Numbered from the stretch's first letter, positions 22,839-35,712 are shown. The stretch is 64,000 bases of DNA from Lepidurus packardi (GCA_023053545.1 JAKZAN010000144.1:1-64000), one strand, 5' to 3'. A program made the numbers and translations. Notes: a model not told the origin generated them from the sequence alone.

Positions 22839-24786
22839 TCATTATAACAACTTTGTACGGATCTGACTCCTGCTTTTGCCACGGCCCAGAGCATTACTCT
22901 ACATCGTTTTCCCACACTTCCCCAGCAGACCTTAGTTCTGCACGATTTCCAGCCGCTAGTTGTACAGGTACTAGCAATACTACCCTCGCATGCACAGCAC
23001 CCGCCCCATGTTTGTACTCAAAACACACCCTCCCGGTAGGTACAGCACCACCTGGCTCTGTTGACTCCCTGCCTCCTAGCTAGGGATCACTCTCCAGGAC
23101 ACGATATAGTTTTTGCGGTCCAGGTTCTCTTTGAATGAACTCTAGAGCATCTTGAACTTGGACTCTTTAAGGTTCTCCCGGGCGATGTAGTCTATGATTT
23201 TGGGGGGCTGGGGCATCAATTTGCCAGTTTTGTCGTAGATTAGGTCTGGGTTCAGCACAATGTACACGTCATTGCCTTTGAGAATCTGCCGGATTCCATT
23301 CGTAAGGTACACGATAATGTACTCGTTCTGCACGTCCACTTCGTACGGCAGGAAGTACGGATAGAAATGGGTGATGGAAACTGCCTTTTGTTCGCGGTTG
23401 TGGGTTTTGGTTTAAGTCCGACTGTCATGGCTCTATTTAATTTTGAGGACCCCTGCTGTTTTGCTGGTGGGAGGCATGGCTCTGTAGAGGTTCTGAACGT
23501 CATTCAGCTTGGTATAACGAGACTTTTCTTCTTGATGAGCAGACAGCTCGGTTTTAATAGTAGTATTGTTATTCGAAGGCAGGGGCGGCCCTTTCGAGAC
23601 GGTCGTGGTTTAGTTTCCTCCGCTAGCACTTACCGGGTCTGATGTCTTTTCTTTGAGGATCTTCTTGATCTATCTGAAGTTCTTGCACGAGTCTATCTTT
23701 TGCATCGACTCTACAGGCTTCTTGTGGCTAGGACTAAAGAACTTCGTTATCATCTCTTTGATGCTAGATTTGGGGCGGGATTCTCTTTCACCTGCATTTG
23801 ATCGATTAGTGGATGGCTTGTCGGCCACGCGGAAAAATGGGTGATTTTCTATCTGCTCAAGAGTGTATCGTTAGTCGTAGTCAATCACGAGAGTCTTCTG
23901 GATCAGATCCTTAAGTTCAGACGAAATGTCGAACCTCTTGGGAAACACATACTTGCATGTTTTGATTAGACGCACAGTTTACTTAAGGGAGCCTGATTCG
24001 AAAGGGCAGCGTCCGAACTTAAGACGGAATAGAATAACGCCCAATGCCCAGACATCAGCAGGGTAGGAGTAGCCGAAGCCTCCAGCTACCTCAGGCGAAA
24101 TGAAGTTAGGAGTGCCGCAGGACTCACGCTTCAGCTATTAGTCGTACTGAAGTTTACAGGCGAACCCGAAATCCCCCAGTTTTACATCGTTATTCTGGTC
24201 AAGGAAGAAGTTGGCCAATTTCAAACTAAGTCCACATTTTAGTGGTGGTTAGAAAAGGAAAGATTACTCTCGGTGAAGGATGCGCTTAGAATGGAGGTAC
24301 TTGATGGCTGACAGGATCTGTCTCCCGTACCGGCGGATTTCAGGCTAAGGCATCGTCGAGTCTCTGATGGATTTCTCATCTAATGTCTTGGGTGGAAGGA
24401 GGCGGGCAATTAACTTAGAGGGTGTCGTACTTTGTTCTCGCAGAACTCTAGGAAGATGTATTGGTTGTCAGCATCCTCAAAGCAGTGGTCGAGGTATACG
24501 ATGTGCGGATGCGTCAGAGATTGGTGCACTTTGACTTCTTCTACGAGCTACATGCAGCCAGAAGAGGCTATACAGTTTGCTTGCCAAGGTTGGTAGTTAC
24601 TTTTTCCTGCTCGAGGACCATCATGCTCTTCTTGGAGATGATTTTCATGGCGAAGATGCTATCGGAACCCAGAGCTCGCACTCTCCAGCATTTGGAGAAT
24701 GAGCCGCCCCCGATTTCCTGGATGAGTTCATATTTCTTATAGGATATTTTGCCATCGACTGTTCGGATGGGCTCGCGGACAATCAT
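22839..24786 (-). CDS. PLK: Polo-like serine/threonine kinase
   Basis: About 602 aa with three short introns (53, 44 and 42 nt, between 24600 and 24200). The total spliced length is an exact multiple of three. The kinase domain has IGGGSFSKCWRV (PLK-type loop with Ser-Phe and no third Gly), FAMKI, PHIVYLDHCFED, the EPEIRRYGRQIL helix, RILHRD-LKLANFFL, LGDFGFACKL, CGTPNFISPEVAGG, DVWALGVILF, GRCPF, then GSLKETVRLIK. This order and the CGTPN activation segment are typical of Polo kinases in cell division. Two reassigned codons, TAG 24345-24347 and TAA 23979-23981, fall at the family's conserved Glu in TEPE and KET. The C-terminal region is Ser/Lys-rich and then beta-like (EYIIVYLTNGIRQILKG), which could be a divergent polo-box. 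Clear polo-box motifs were not recognised, and the last ~80 residues may hide another intron. Confidence 0.75.
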
Positions 24787-25495
24787 GGCAGGTTGGAAAG
24801 ACAGAGAAGGCTCCAGTTTAAGTAGAGGGGTGGTGGGTATAAAAGGACGATTTAGTATTCGTGAAATAGAGTTATGGAGTTATACGGAGGCGAACACGGA
24901 AAGCGTAATGGATCGGCCATTCTGACACAAAAATATGAGACGGCAGTATATAGATCTGCAGAACAGAATAGAGTGTCGTTATGAATGTGAACAGAGTAGT
25001 TTTAAACTATTAGAACTCAACTGGCCATATCTTAAGAATTAGAAAGTATAGTTTGCAGTCATCTCACTCCAAATGTGGTCAGGACAATCCACCAACAAGC
25101 AACAGTTCATTGCGTTATATGTGCGAGATTCGTCCTCCCTCTTCGAAATCGATTACATTTTAATTGTCGCAAGCATCAGAATCTCGACGATATATCTGGA
25201 TGCCAGGAGGAGAAGACAATTTCTCATGTCCTCAACTGCGATGCCCCGAACTCCAATATACTTTGAACCCATCGTGTACCCTGGTCTGCAGCTGGGTCAA
25301 AATCTACTCAACTATACTCTTATCCCTTAAATGTTGAATGAATGAATGAATGAATCGTTGATCGTCTATATATTTGTATATTATCACTAAGGTTATGAAA
25401 GACGCCGGGGTCAGGCCTGCCTCCCTCGCCCATTGTCCCTTAAATGTTTATACAAACAATACCTCTACAGAATAGAATATTCTATACTAATCACA
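24787..25495. other. Divergent intergenic region
   Basis: About 700 bases between the Polo-like kinase start and the next plus-strand gene. It contains five copies of GAAT at 25336-25355 and a 12-base direct repeat CCCTTAAATGTT at 25324-25335 and 25437-25448. Two overlapping plus-strand frames of 63-85 codons (25073-25330) have no recognisable content, and I do not call them genes. Confidence 0.5.
25336..25355 (+). repeat. GAAT tetranucleotide microsatellite
   Basis: Five perfect GAAT units in the spacer upstream of the gene at 25496. Confidence 0.9.
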
Positions 25496-28232
25496 ATGAG
25501 CGTCAATCTACCTGCTCTCCTCAAACTCTTCCGCCAAGGCGTAATTTTCACATCACACAGACCCACTAAACGTATACTTAGCTAGCCGAAACTGATCAGC
25601 ACAAGGCATTCGAAATCACCGCATAAGCCTTGCGCACTGTCTCTTTCAATCTGCCATTCGATGACCCTGGGAATCCCGGCTGCGACCCCCAGATCGCCCA
25701 GATGGTGTTCCTATGCGTACCTTTCCTCGACCGGTCCCACTTCTACTTACTTGAGAATCTCGTGCATAAGAACCAAGTATCAGAGCATTCCTTACTTTCG
25801 ATCAGTATAATAAAAAAGTTATTGAAGGACTTTGGACACTCATGAGCTACCTGGCATAACTGGAAGAGAGCGACACGAGCGTACTGGTCTCGGAGGTGGA
25901 TTTTGATGACCACCTGCACCAGCTAAAAAAAGGTCTGATGCTGCAATGCATATAGGAGAGTTACATCAGTTCAAATGTGGGGGTGTTGAAGCGACTGGCG
26001 CTTAGGCTGCTGCCACAGCTCCTGGACATCTTGTACAAGTCAAAGACAACTGATTTCTTTATCAGACTGGAGATCTTTGATATTTTCAAAAGGAATAGCG
26101 AGGAGGTAGAATTCACTAAATAGGTTGAGGAACTGGACCACTCCATTCAGCGCAAATATTCTCTCAAGACTTCGACCAGCCGCCATAACAGCCTAGTCGT
26201 CGAACGCATCGAAATCAATAAGAAAGGTACCACCAAGAAGCTCCTCACTTCCAATCGCCTGTTCCTCGAGAAATTCACCATGCTAGATTGGGGAGTTTTT
26301 GGGGGCCAGGAAATCAATTCCATCCTGTATAATGACCACAACCTTAAGGCTCTGCTCTCCTACATTGTAGTCCCTGACCTTCTCTTTTCCAAAGAGTGTC
26401 TGGGCTCGAGGAAGGACTACGATCCAGTGGAGATCCGTTAAAAAATTGAAGACGCACTAAAGGTATTCGAAAACCCAAAGCACAAGTCCGCCTTGCTCTC
26501 TCAATACCCTGATTTCTACAACATGTTCTTCACGTACGTCCTAAAAGTACCTGAAGACTACGTCAACCTTGGCGACACTATCAGGCTCATTCAGATGTTC
26601 CTACGACAAAATCCTGCAAACGAAGTTTACCTCGCGTTGTTCGAGACTAATTTCTTGGCGATGTTCCTGTACCCCCGTATCGAGAAGCATGTTGAGTGTC
26701 GGACGTTTGTGATGGATCTTTTAGACATTTCTCTCTGTCTTGATGACTCCAACAAGCTAGTCTAAAAATAGGTTGTTTACGAGTATTTAGGAAAAGTGGG
26801 TTTCTTTGACTTGGTCATCCACAACTTCAACTAAAAGGTAGCCGCGGAGAAGGTGCTTCAAACTATAACTCCCGACCAACTCAACGAACTAGTCCAAAAA
26901 ATATAAAGGAATAGCATTTCTATCTTCAAGGCACAAGAGGGATTTAAGAACTAGAGACACGATCCAGAGGTATAGACTCCCAAGCTCTACTAGTACGCCA
27001 ACTCCACCTCAACATTCTTCAACAACCCTGTCGTGCACAAGCTGCGAGTCTTGCCTAAGTCTGCCACTACAAAACTTGAAGCTCCAAGAAAGGTGGTAGA
27101 AGCCTCCGTTCGAACTTCTAAACGACAGACTTCTGTCGTAAATTTTTCCTCTCGTACTTCCGGTTTTAGATAGTCATATGCAGGACAGAGACCTTTCCAG
27201 AATACGTTAGTGCCGCCCTACAGTAATACCCAATACAAGGGATACTACTGCACCACTCCGACAACCAACTTTCTGAGTCTGGACCCTGCTAGGTTCAACC
27301 TATAACATGAGGACTGGAATCTCTTCAACTGCTAACTTTACTATGAGTTGCTCTTTCGAGTCTACCATTTTAATCGATAAAGAAAGATTTCTCCAATCTT
27401 CCTGAACGCAATTCTACCGAGGGCATCGAGCATTACTGAGATCTTCCGGTCTCTGGCTAAATTTCCTTCTTTCAGTAAGCTATCGCCTCAGCATAACAGT
27501 GCTGTCATGGGCATTAGAATATTGAATCTGTTGCTCGATATTTTCCCTATTGGTGACCCTGACGTCTCGGTCTCTGCCTGCCGCTCCCTTTGCCAGCTAT
27601 ACCAAATCTACTACGATCTCTTTTTCGCAGAACAAGTTTCGACACAAATCCAGGATCTCCCCATTGTCAGAAAAACTCTGGGAACTCTGATTGTATAGAC
27701 TGTACAGCTTTTCCTGAAGATACTCTACAGAATACCAGAGGGAATGCGAAGCGGGTCTTTAGACGAGCTTCAATAGGATACATGGCAGATTCTGATGCTC
27801 TGGTTTTTTGACTGTCTCCTCAACAACGTATACCAGACACTCTTTGTGTAAATAGTAAGCTATGTGTTCGAGTGCGGGAGCGAACAGCTGCTAGCCAACC
27901 TGTGCTTCAAATTCAACTTAGTTGGGTGTGTTCGTAACGGATGGTCAGGAATCATGATCAATGGCGTGTTAATGAGTGATTGGCACATTGAGGGTTTCAG
28001 TGTGCATCTGCAGAAGGTGTACACTATCATCAAAGAGCACATCTAGGTAATAACACATTTTTATCCGTTTTACTGGTGTAATGATCAGATGCCTGTGCAC
28101 GAGGGACTGAAGAACAAGCTGTCGAAGATGCTGAGCTGGAACAACTTAGAACAAGAGTTTAGTCTTGTCAAGCTAAAAGTGCCACCCTTGAGCAAGTAGA
28201 GCCAACATAAAAGAACCACCCTCCAGAGATGA
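25496..28232 (+). CDS. Large helical protein of unknown function
   Basis: About 874 aa. Three introns are proposed: 41 nt at 25541-25581, 29 nt at 25777-25805 and 42 nt at about 28049-28090. With them the coding length is an exact multiple of three and runs from ATG to TGA. The 29-nt intron removes a TGA frame conflict and joins LVHKNQ to YNKKVIEGLW. The protein is Leu-rich and all-helical at both ends, e.g. RLALRLLPQLLDILY, YVNLGDTIRLIQMFL and IRILNLLLDIFPI. A Ser/Thr/Lys linker lies in the middle near 27060-27180. This could be an ARM/HEAT-type scaffold. I do not recognise the family. Many TAA/TAG codons are read as Glu. Confidence 0.6.
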
Positions 28233-28352
28233 ACATGTCTACTCACTACTACAAACTACCATACGATCATTTGTTGCGATCGAGGGTATGAAGATAATAT
28301 ACGCTCAGATGGAAAATCATAAAAAACTATTCAAAAATGCACTGCCATCCAA

Positions 28353-30460
28353 TCAGCCTCGACTGGATGACTGCAGTTTGTTGTTCTGGATGCTGGCTAT
28401 TGAGTTCAGCTTCAGCTTCGTGAATTCGTTGATCTCCTAGAGGATGTTAGGTCCATCTTTCTTGTTTATGCCAGTCGAAATTCTACGGATCCGGTGGTTG
28501 CCCTACCTGCTCACATGAGTGTTGTACACTGAAGCTAAAGGGTTCTTTTCTTTCGTGATGTTATTGTGGCTCAGGTTGTTCCCATCTGAGCTTCCTTTGT
28601 GGTATCTTCGAGTCGTAGAGGCTTTAATCTTGTTACTCGTCACATAGAAGCTAGAGGAACGTGTATTCCCTTGGACCACTTTAGACTTCGAATTCGTGTT
28701 ATTTTTTGTATCTATCGACGATCTCCGGGGTCTTTGCTCGATTTCCTCACCCCCGATCACAAACTTCTGGAGACCTTGTAGTCCCATAGTGCCAGGTGCG
28801 GGCTGGCTCGGAGAAGGACTTTTTCTGTTAGCTGGACTAATATGCTTGTTGGGGTAAAGTTTTGAGTGGCTGGTGCCTGGGCCTATAGGTCTGCCTCTCT
28901 CGATGCTTCTTCTCCTGATATTGGAACCAGTATTGTACTAATCACTTTATCTGGTTTTATTGTATATGGAGTTATTGAAGGTAGTGGTATTATTTCTGAT
29001 GTTTTGAGAAATCTCCTCTTCCTCACGACTGAACTCCATATCTTCCCTGCGCTGGTTCAGGACCGTCCTGTTCATTTGGAAGCGTTTAGTGCCTGTAGGG
29101 AGAGGAGGTTTGCTCACAGCTGTGCAATTAAATTGCTCATCGTTCTTGAAAGACAGAGAACTGTAGAGCAGTTTCTGATTGCTGCCTAGTTTCTACCTGG
29201 AGGCACTAGAAAACTTCCCGGAAGTGCTCGTCATCTGCTTGCTGTTGAAGTTCTTCGGTTCTATTTCCGGCACATTCTTGAACTGCACGACCTGTGTATG
29301 GGCAGTGTCTTCCTGGACCAGGATGTTCTCATCGAAGACCCCTCGTCGAGATGGCTCGTTGGGCTTCGCAGCATTGTAGATTTCGCCTTACCCATGCTGG
29401 ATTCCTCTTTCCCATTATCCCTTATAGTAGCTGCCGTCTTTCCAGTACATCTCGCCGTACCCGTGCCTCAAATCTTCGAAGAAGTTGCCCTTATACATAT
29501 TGCCTTCAGCCCAGGTAAATATTCCATACCCACATTTTTTGTCGTTAGTGTACTCTCCCTCATACTTATCTGCCTCGCCTTGCCCCTTTTTCCAGACTCC
29601 GTTTCCATGCCTCAGCCCATTTCTGAAGTTGCCTTTAAAAAATGTTCCGTTGGACCAGTAATACTAACCATAACCGCTTGGCTTCCCATTCATATAGTTC
29701 CCAACGTACTTGTCAGCATTTGCGAATTTTTCAACGCCCTCGCCGTGCTTCAGACAAGCTTTGAATTGTCCTTCGTAGATGTCTCCGTTGATCCATGTAT
29801 GCACACCATAGCCATCCGCCTTCCCGAATTTCCACTCGCCGATGTAAGAGTCCCCGCGGGATCCTCGCCACATCCCTGAACCATGCTTCTGCCCGTTGAC
29901 CCATTCGCCCTCGTAAATCTCACCGTTGGGCCAGATGTAGGTGCCGAATCCTTCGGGCTTTCCATTGCTGTAGCCTCCGGTGTATTTTGATCCGTTACTA
30001 AATCTTTCGTAGCCACGCCCATGCTTAATATCGGACTCCCAGTATCCTTCATAAACTCTGTTGGTGGTATGGTAGATCATCACACCCTTTCCATGCCGCT
30101 TTTCGTTGACAAACTCCCCGTAGTAAGTACACTCTTTGTATCGCTTGATCCTAACACTTTCGGCTTTCCGCAGATTGTTCATGTCAAACTCAGGTGATTA
30201 GGGGGTATATGCATCGAAGAGTGCAATCAGTTCTTCAGGAGAAGGGACTGGAAGTGAAGGCTGATTGGTAGGTTCTGAGTCTTTATGGTTGAGAGATCTA
30301 GAGTTGATGATAGGTATGTGTATTAGATGAGATGGTACTTGACAGATTTATCGCGATACGCATCTTTTTCGAGAGATTAGTTATGGTCGTGGGTGAAGCT
30401 AGTGTCCTGCGGTAGCTATTTGGAGTCAGTCCTGGGGAAGGGAAGGGGAGGTCGAGCCAT
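28353..30460 (-). CDS. MORN-repeat protein
   Basis: About 688 aa. A short N-terminal exon (MARPPLPFPRTDSKE...) is joined by a 41-nt intron near 30290-30330 to one long open frame. Residues ~95-350 contain about twelve MORN repeats of ~23 residues, each with a YxGxWxxGxxHGxG core: YYGEFVNEKRHGKGVM, YEGYWESDIKHGRGY, YEGEWVNGQKHGSGMW, YIGEWKFGKADGYGVH and so on. Two repeats contain TAG read as Glu (GEWERG and HGEGE). The C-terminal half is Ser/Asn/Arg-rich and disordered. MORN proteins bind membranes or act as scaffolds at the cell cortex and in cilia of protists. The exact role is unknown. The previously obvious start at 30182 is internal, because the upstream frame stays open and reads naturally through the intron. 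Confidence 0.8.
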
Positions 30461-30934
30461 GCGTTTCAATGGTTGGAGTGGTTATTTCTGGGTAGACATG
30501 TGAAGCAATCAGGACTTAATATTATTTAAAAACGATATGAAGACAGAGGGTGGCAGGTACACTGCACTTTAATTAGATATTCTTATGCAGAGGCAAATAA
30601 TGGGAGGCTAAAAGTAAGAAAGTGAGCGATGGGAGCTGGTTTTGCCGATCCAGAAAATGCCAAAAAGCATGTCTCCCATGCTGCAGATATCCTGGAAGAT
30701 CACTTGCAAGAGACCAGGGCTCAAGTCCAAGGACAAGCCGAGGCCATACTTTGTGGTCTTTCTACCTGATTAGTATATATGAGTATATCGAGATACCCAC
30801 AATCATTTACTATCGAGTCGAGCGCCTGGGGAACTAAGTAACAAAAAATAAGAATAAACAGAGCCCAATATTACTCCTCGGCATTCATATAAACACCGTC
30901 TTAGCCATCACTACAGTCACCCTAACAACCCACG
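30461..30934. other. Divergent intergenic region with a small ORF
   Basis: 474 bases between the MORN gene and the large plus-strand gene at 30935. Apart from the 46-codon frame listed separately, I see only AT-rich sequence that is likely promoter. Confidence 0.45.
30629..30769 (+). CDS. Possible small protein (46 aa)
   Basis: ATG to TGA, 46 residues, beginning MGAGFADPENAKKHV and continuing as a charged, apparently amphipathic helix (ILEDHLQETRAQVQGQAEA). It is preceded in frame by TGA. Composition looks protein-like, but there is no homology that I can name. It may be chance or an exon of something unspliced. Confidence 0.25.
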   Translation: MGAGFADPENAKKHVSHAADILEDHLQETRAQVQGQAEAILCGLST

Positions 30935-33900
30935 ATGAATAAGGACTTCAGCACCGAACTCAAAACCGTAGAACGCATCTTCAACAGTCCGGGGCTTCTC
31001 TTCGCAGATATCTACTAACGCAAGTTGGAGACCCTCGACAAGTATCGCCAGAGAATTGAGCAAGAGTCTCGTCCTGGCTATGATCAACTCAAAAAAGACC
31101 CTGTTGAGCTCGAGGAAAAGAAGTCTATTCTCAAAGAACTCGCTAAAGACTTCACGAAGCCGATCTGGCCTTGTGAGATGACATTTAGCCCAAATGTAGT
31201 GATGTGTCCTTCACACGAGTTCTCGCCAAAATCTGTCGCGGCGGAGTACAAGGCCACCTACCAAACCCTGTTTTCTGAAAACCCCTTGGTCGATCGATAT
31301 AACAACCTCGTGGCTCAGTTCATATAGAGACTCAAGAATGAGCACGAGGATGAGAGCAACTTCAAAATCAGTCTGGAAAGAATGAACCTGGCCAAATTGG
31401 CGGCCCAAGAAAAGACAAAGAATACCCGTCTGGCCGCCCACAATAACATAGCGGAGGCACTCACCAAACTCCGGGACGTCTTGGATAGGCGCATCGAGTT
31501 CGACAACCAGCTTTTCGAAGAAGGAGAAGAACCAGTCTATTTGCAGGCCTGCTACAAAATCAGTGTGTTCAACAAGACGATCATCGAAAAGCTACTTTCC
31601 TAGCATTCCTCAAAGTTGTGGAACATCATCGAGAATTTCGCCATGACTTTTGAGTCTTTTCTTGCCAAGACTGAAGACAGCGAGACTACCTCTACCCTCA
31701 TAACCTACATGCCAGAATACGGAGAGCTGAACTTAATGATCCACCCGTTGATGCTCAATATCTACCATAATATCAAAATCCAGGTGGACTTTTAAAGATA
31801 GAAAAAGCAGAGTAAAAAGGGGGCGAAGGAAGACCTAAATAGGATGAACGAGGAGCAGAAGGCCTTCCCTTTTCCTGAGCTGAAGCTATCCTGTTCTCGT
31901 ATCGCCTTCATCAATCTGGATGGATACGACTGCTAGGCTAATCTGGATATCGCCCGATACTTGCATCGAAATCTAATGTACATCAGTTTCCCGAAAGAAC
32001 CGGCATTCGGCAGTAGCTCGAATAGCTCAACCAGCATGAACATCTAATCCAATAATGACTTCACTGAGACTTATCGGCACCTTTCGCGGCGATTCGTGTC
32101 CCGTTTCCTGAGCAGCACTTGGAAGGAAAAGTAAAGAGAGTCAGCCTAGAAGATGTACAAGACCGAGTGGAAGTAGATCAACAAAAATCTGTTCATATTC
32201 CCAGTGCACTCCATCAACCTGAAGGAACGCAACAAAGAACTCCCCAACATCCACCTTTACGAATCTAACTATATCGCCTACGTCTTCAAAGAGATCATGT
32301 TTAACCTCATCCGAGAGTTCAATCCCACCGTCATCATCGTGAGTTACAGTGGGAAAATCGTATTGGACAATAAGCATTACGTTGAAATCATAAAAGAGCT
32401 GACCGTCTTAGCCAACTACAAAGTCATGCTTTTCAACAACCTCACCAAGTCCTTCCTCTTCGGTGGGGAAAAAGACTCAACAGACGCTCCCATGGAGGAA
32501 GAAATGTAGGACGCAGATGATGATTACAAGGAGATCTGGTCGTTCCATCGCCAGAACTACCTCACCTTCGAATAGAATATTTTCTTCCAGTCGAGGGAAG
32601 GCAGGCTCAACTGCGATTTGCTGTAGAAGATGTCTATTTTCCTGAAGGTGAGTTCGGGTACTTTCAACTTGTCGCCTTCCTACGAGGAGTAATCATTCAC
32701 AGAGAAGTTTAAGAACTCTAAGATGCTCCTCTACGCTGCCCACATCCTTGACACTCTCAAGGAGTACGTGTCAATCGACAGGATTCGGTTCAGGTCCAAT
32801 TAGCTGCACTCCGTGGCCAAGACCGTTTAGAAGATGTTCAACCTCGAGAAATACAAGAAAATGATGGACTCTTGTGTGCCTGAATTCTACAACTAAACCA
32901 TAAAATAGGTTTTGAATCTAGTGCGGAGACAGATTGAGCCCAAGGCCCCGCATGTCAGTCTGGTGGAATCGATCCGCAACAAATTCCAACATCTCGATGG
33001 CTCCTAATTAGAGATTTGTCTTCTAACGTTCGAGAAATAGCTGAAGCTCGAGATCTCGACCCAGAAGTTCCACAATAAAACTTATATCGTCGTCAAGAAG
33101 CGATAGGAGATCATCCCACACGCAGGCAACAACAAAAAGAAGGAACAGTCCAACAAGGAACGCAGGAACACCTAGACTCTCTACGCCAAACAGTTTGAAA
33201 TCGAAAATGGCAATATTAACCAGAGTGTCGATATAAGCGCAAACACGAAAGTACTCTACGATCGCAACAACAGAACTAACTCCGATGAACACCTGGTGTA
33301 CGTTATGAACCACCTCAGCGGCAGGCACTTCCTAGATTACGTGGGGGTCCTCGAAAAGAAGAAAAGACTCTATGGCAGAGTTGCTCTGAAGAAGATCACT
33401 TTTTCTGACAGCGAGATGGAAGTGGAGAATGAGGGTAGCAGTCTCGAGTTTGAGACTCTGTCTGATTGGAACTACATGGAGACCAAGAACCAGGTGTACC
33501 TATATTGGCCCCAGAGATTCGATCACGTCGCTTATTACCTGCATCGATTGCTTTCAGTGCCGTACATGCCGAAGATCGAGCCATATATCTACAGGGCATC
33601 CAAGAGTCAACCCTAGAAATTTATCCGTCAACAAGTAGTTTAGCTCAAGGATGCCAGCAACGGGGTGTCGGTCCTGCCAAGGTTCGGCTGTACGAGCTTC
33701 ACACTTTAGAATTTCTCGAACAACACATCCTATAGCAGTAACGCCATGAGTCACACCAACCTCGCTGAGTTTTCAGTGTTCATCTTCGGAGGGTTCTACA
33801 CCGATGAGAAGAATTATATGGATTTCATGAATCAAACAACCCACCTAAAACTAGATCCCTTGAACAACAAAGTCACGATCAGCCATGTGAGCAAAAGCAA

Positions 33901-35480
33901 TAGGATCGACGCCATCAGGCCAAGGCTTCACTTCGATCTCATGTAGCTGCCTGACGATCCTAGCGGTCTCTTCCGAAGAATCTACCTTTTAGGAGGACAT
34001 GGGAAGGTCTTCAGCAGGCCGTACTGCCTGTCATCTTCAGTGTATTACTACTTGGAGTTTAAGAAGAGCGAGAGAATTCCTGGGAGCCTTACTAATAGCA
34101 ATACATATGATCTGGTGTTGGTGAAGCGACTCAGCAGCAACCCGTACCAGATAAATATCCCAGATCCGATTCGGGTTCGTGCAGTGACAGAAATGAATGT
34201 CATGCAGGAAGAGTGCCAAAGCTACCATCTCGAACCCGGAGTGGTGAATGTGGATGGCTATTGTTTCCACCACAATCGATTCATGCTCAACAAGGATAAC
34301 ATTGAGGCTTTAACGGAGTTCGAATTCGGGCTGGTGTAAAGAGACGTGTATAGGGAAGAAGTCGATGAGCTCAAGAAGCCTCCGGAAGAGAATGTAGTGA
34401 CTGAGATCAAGGCTAAATTCTTTAGAGGAATGAAAAGCTACTACAACTTCGTCAGCATCATTACGGAGAAGAACCCCTACATCTTTGAGTTGCAATTCGA
34501 AACACCTCAGGACGTTCGCGAGAAGCACGATACCCTGCCTGATTTGGTTCGGATAACAGGGGAATCCATTGTTTCTATGGACATCTACCAAAACTACATC
34601 TACGTGTTGGTGAAACACCCTTTTTATACTCTGAACAAGTGCATCTTGACGGAATTCGATATGACCAAGATCACCGGGCTCACGATCAATGACCACAATA
34701 TGATCATAAAGCTGCATGAGATCTACAGGCTGAAGGAAGATGTGAGCAAGCATATCGTGATAGTGACGAACCCGAAGAATATAGCGATCCTGCACGGACC
34801 CAGATTGGGAGGCCATAAGTACGACTAGTTTATCTTACGCAAAACCAAAACTGTAAAACAATACACCACTAATTTGACTCAACTTCTTTTACTATTGTTG
34901 TCCTCAGATTTCGGCAATCAAAGTCAGTCCCGCCGAAGAAACCATCGCTTATAAGTCTGGCAAGAACTACCTCACAGGCTCAGTTTTCCTCAAGGAGTCC
35001 GAGTTCATCCACTGTCTCAGCTATGTCGCACAGGCCGAGAACTAAGTCTGTTTCATCCATTCCAGGCTCAATCTCTCCGACAAGGCCTATACTTGGGAAG
35101 AGATTTATAGAGACTGGCACGTTAAGTTCACTGTCTTCGATAAAAAGCTACTGGAAAAGACACAGCTAGTCAACTATAAGGATATCAGGCTTTTCGAGGT
35201 CAGACGGAAACCTTTGCTTAACCAAGGGGCAGTGAGCAGTCCTGAGGGGAACAAGGCCTTTATAGTAACAGTGCTGGTGGACAATCAGCTGTACGTGGCG
35301 GAGTACACAGAAGGAGTGACAAATTAGATAAGATTCTAGACGCACGAGTTCCTGAAGAACATCGGGTAGCACCAGAAGAAAATAATAAAGGAATAGAACC
35401 ATCCGAAAGAGTCAGCGATTCTGGATAAGCGGTTCATCTACAACAACGAGGGAGTGGATTCTGACAATGACGACAGTTGA
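30935..35480 (+). CDS. Very large protein (~1496 aa) with kelch-like C-terminal region, unknown function
   Basis: One reading frame runs from 30935 to about 34855. It is joined by a 55-nt GT-AG intron (about 34856-34910) to a second exon ending in TGA after an acidic tail (DSDNDDS). The N-terminal third is helical and charged (LEEKKSILKELAKD, MNLAKLAAQEKTKN). The middle is mixed alpha/beta with PTVIIVSYSGKIVLD. Beyond 33740 there are beta-strand blocks resembling kelch or propeller blades: FSVFIFGGFYTDE, RIYLLGGHGKVF and ITGESIVSMDIYQNYIYVLV. TAA and TAG appear dozens of times as Glu. I do not recognise a family. It has no membrane helices or signal peptide, so it is probably a cytoplasmic or cytoskeletal scaffold (inference). 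Confidence 0.6.
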
Positions 35481-35712
35481 GCCTGTTTTGCTGGTATTGC
35501 CTATTTTATTGCAGTAATTATTTATAAGCTATTGATGACTTTACTTCTCCTAGAGGGTACTGCTGGAGGTACGCAGAAAAGCTATCTAAAAATACAACTG
35601 CTGGGTCTCTCCGGATGCCTATACAATTCAGTAGAAAATTAAAAGAAAATAACTCATAATCCCAATAATAGATAATAACACAATCGTAGTTTCAAAATAG
35701 AATTCTATAAGC

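Noticed and set aside
25073..25330. Two overlapping plus-strand ORFs of 63 and 85 codons
   Set aside because: No homology, no TGA-bounded model with sensible composition. They lie in a promoter-like spacer.
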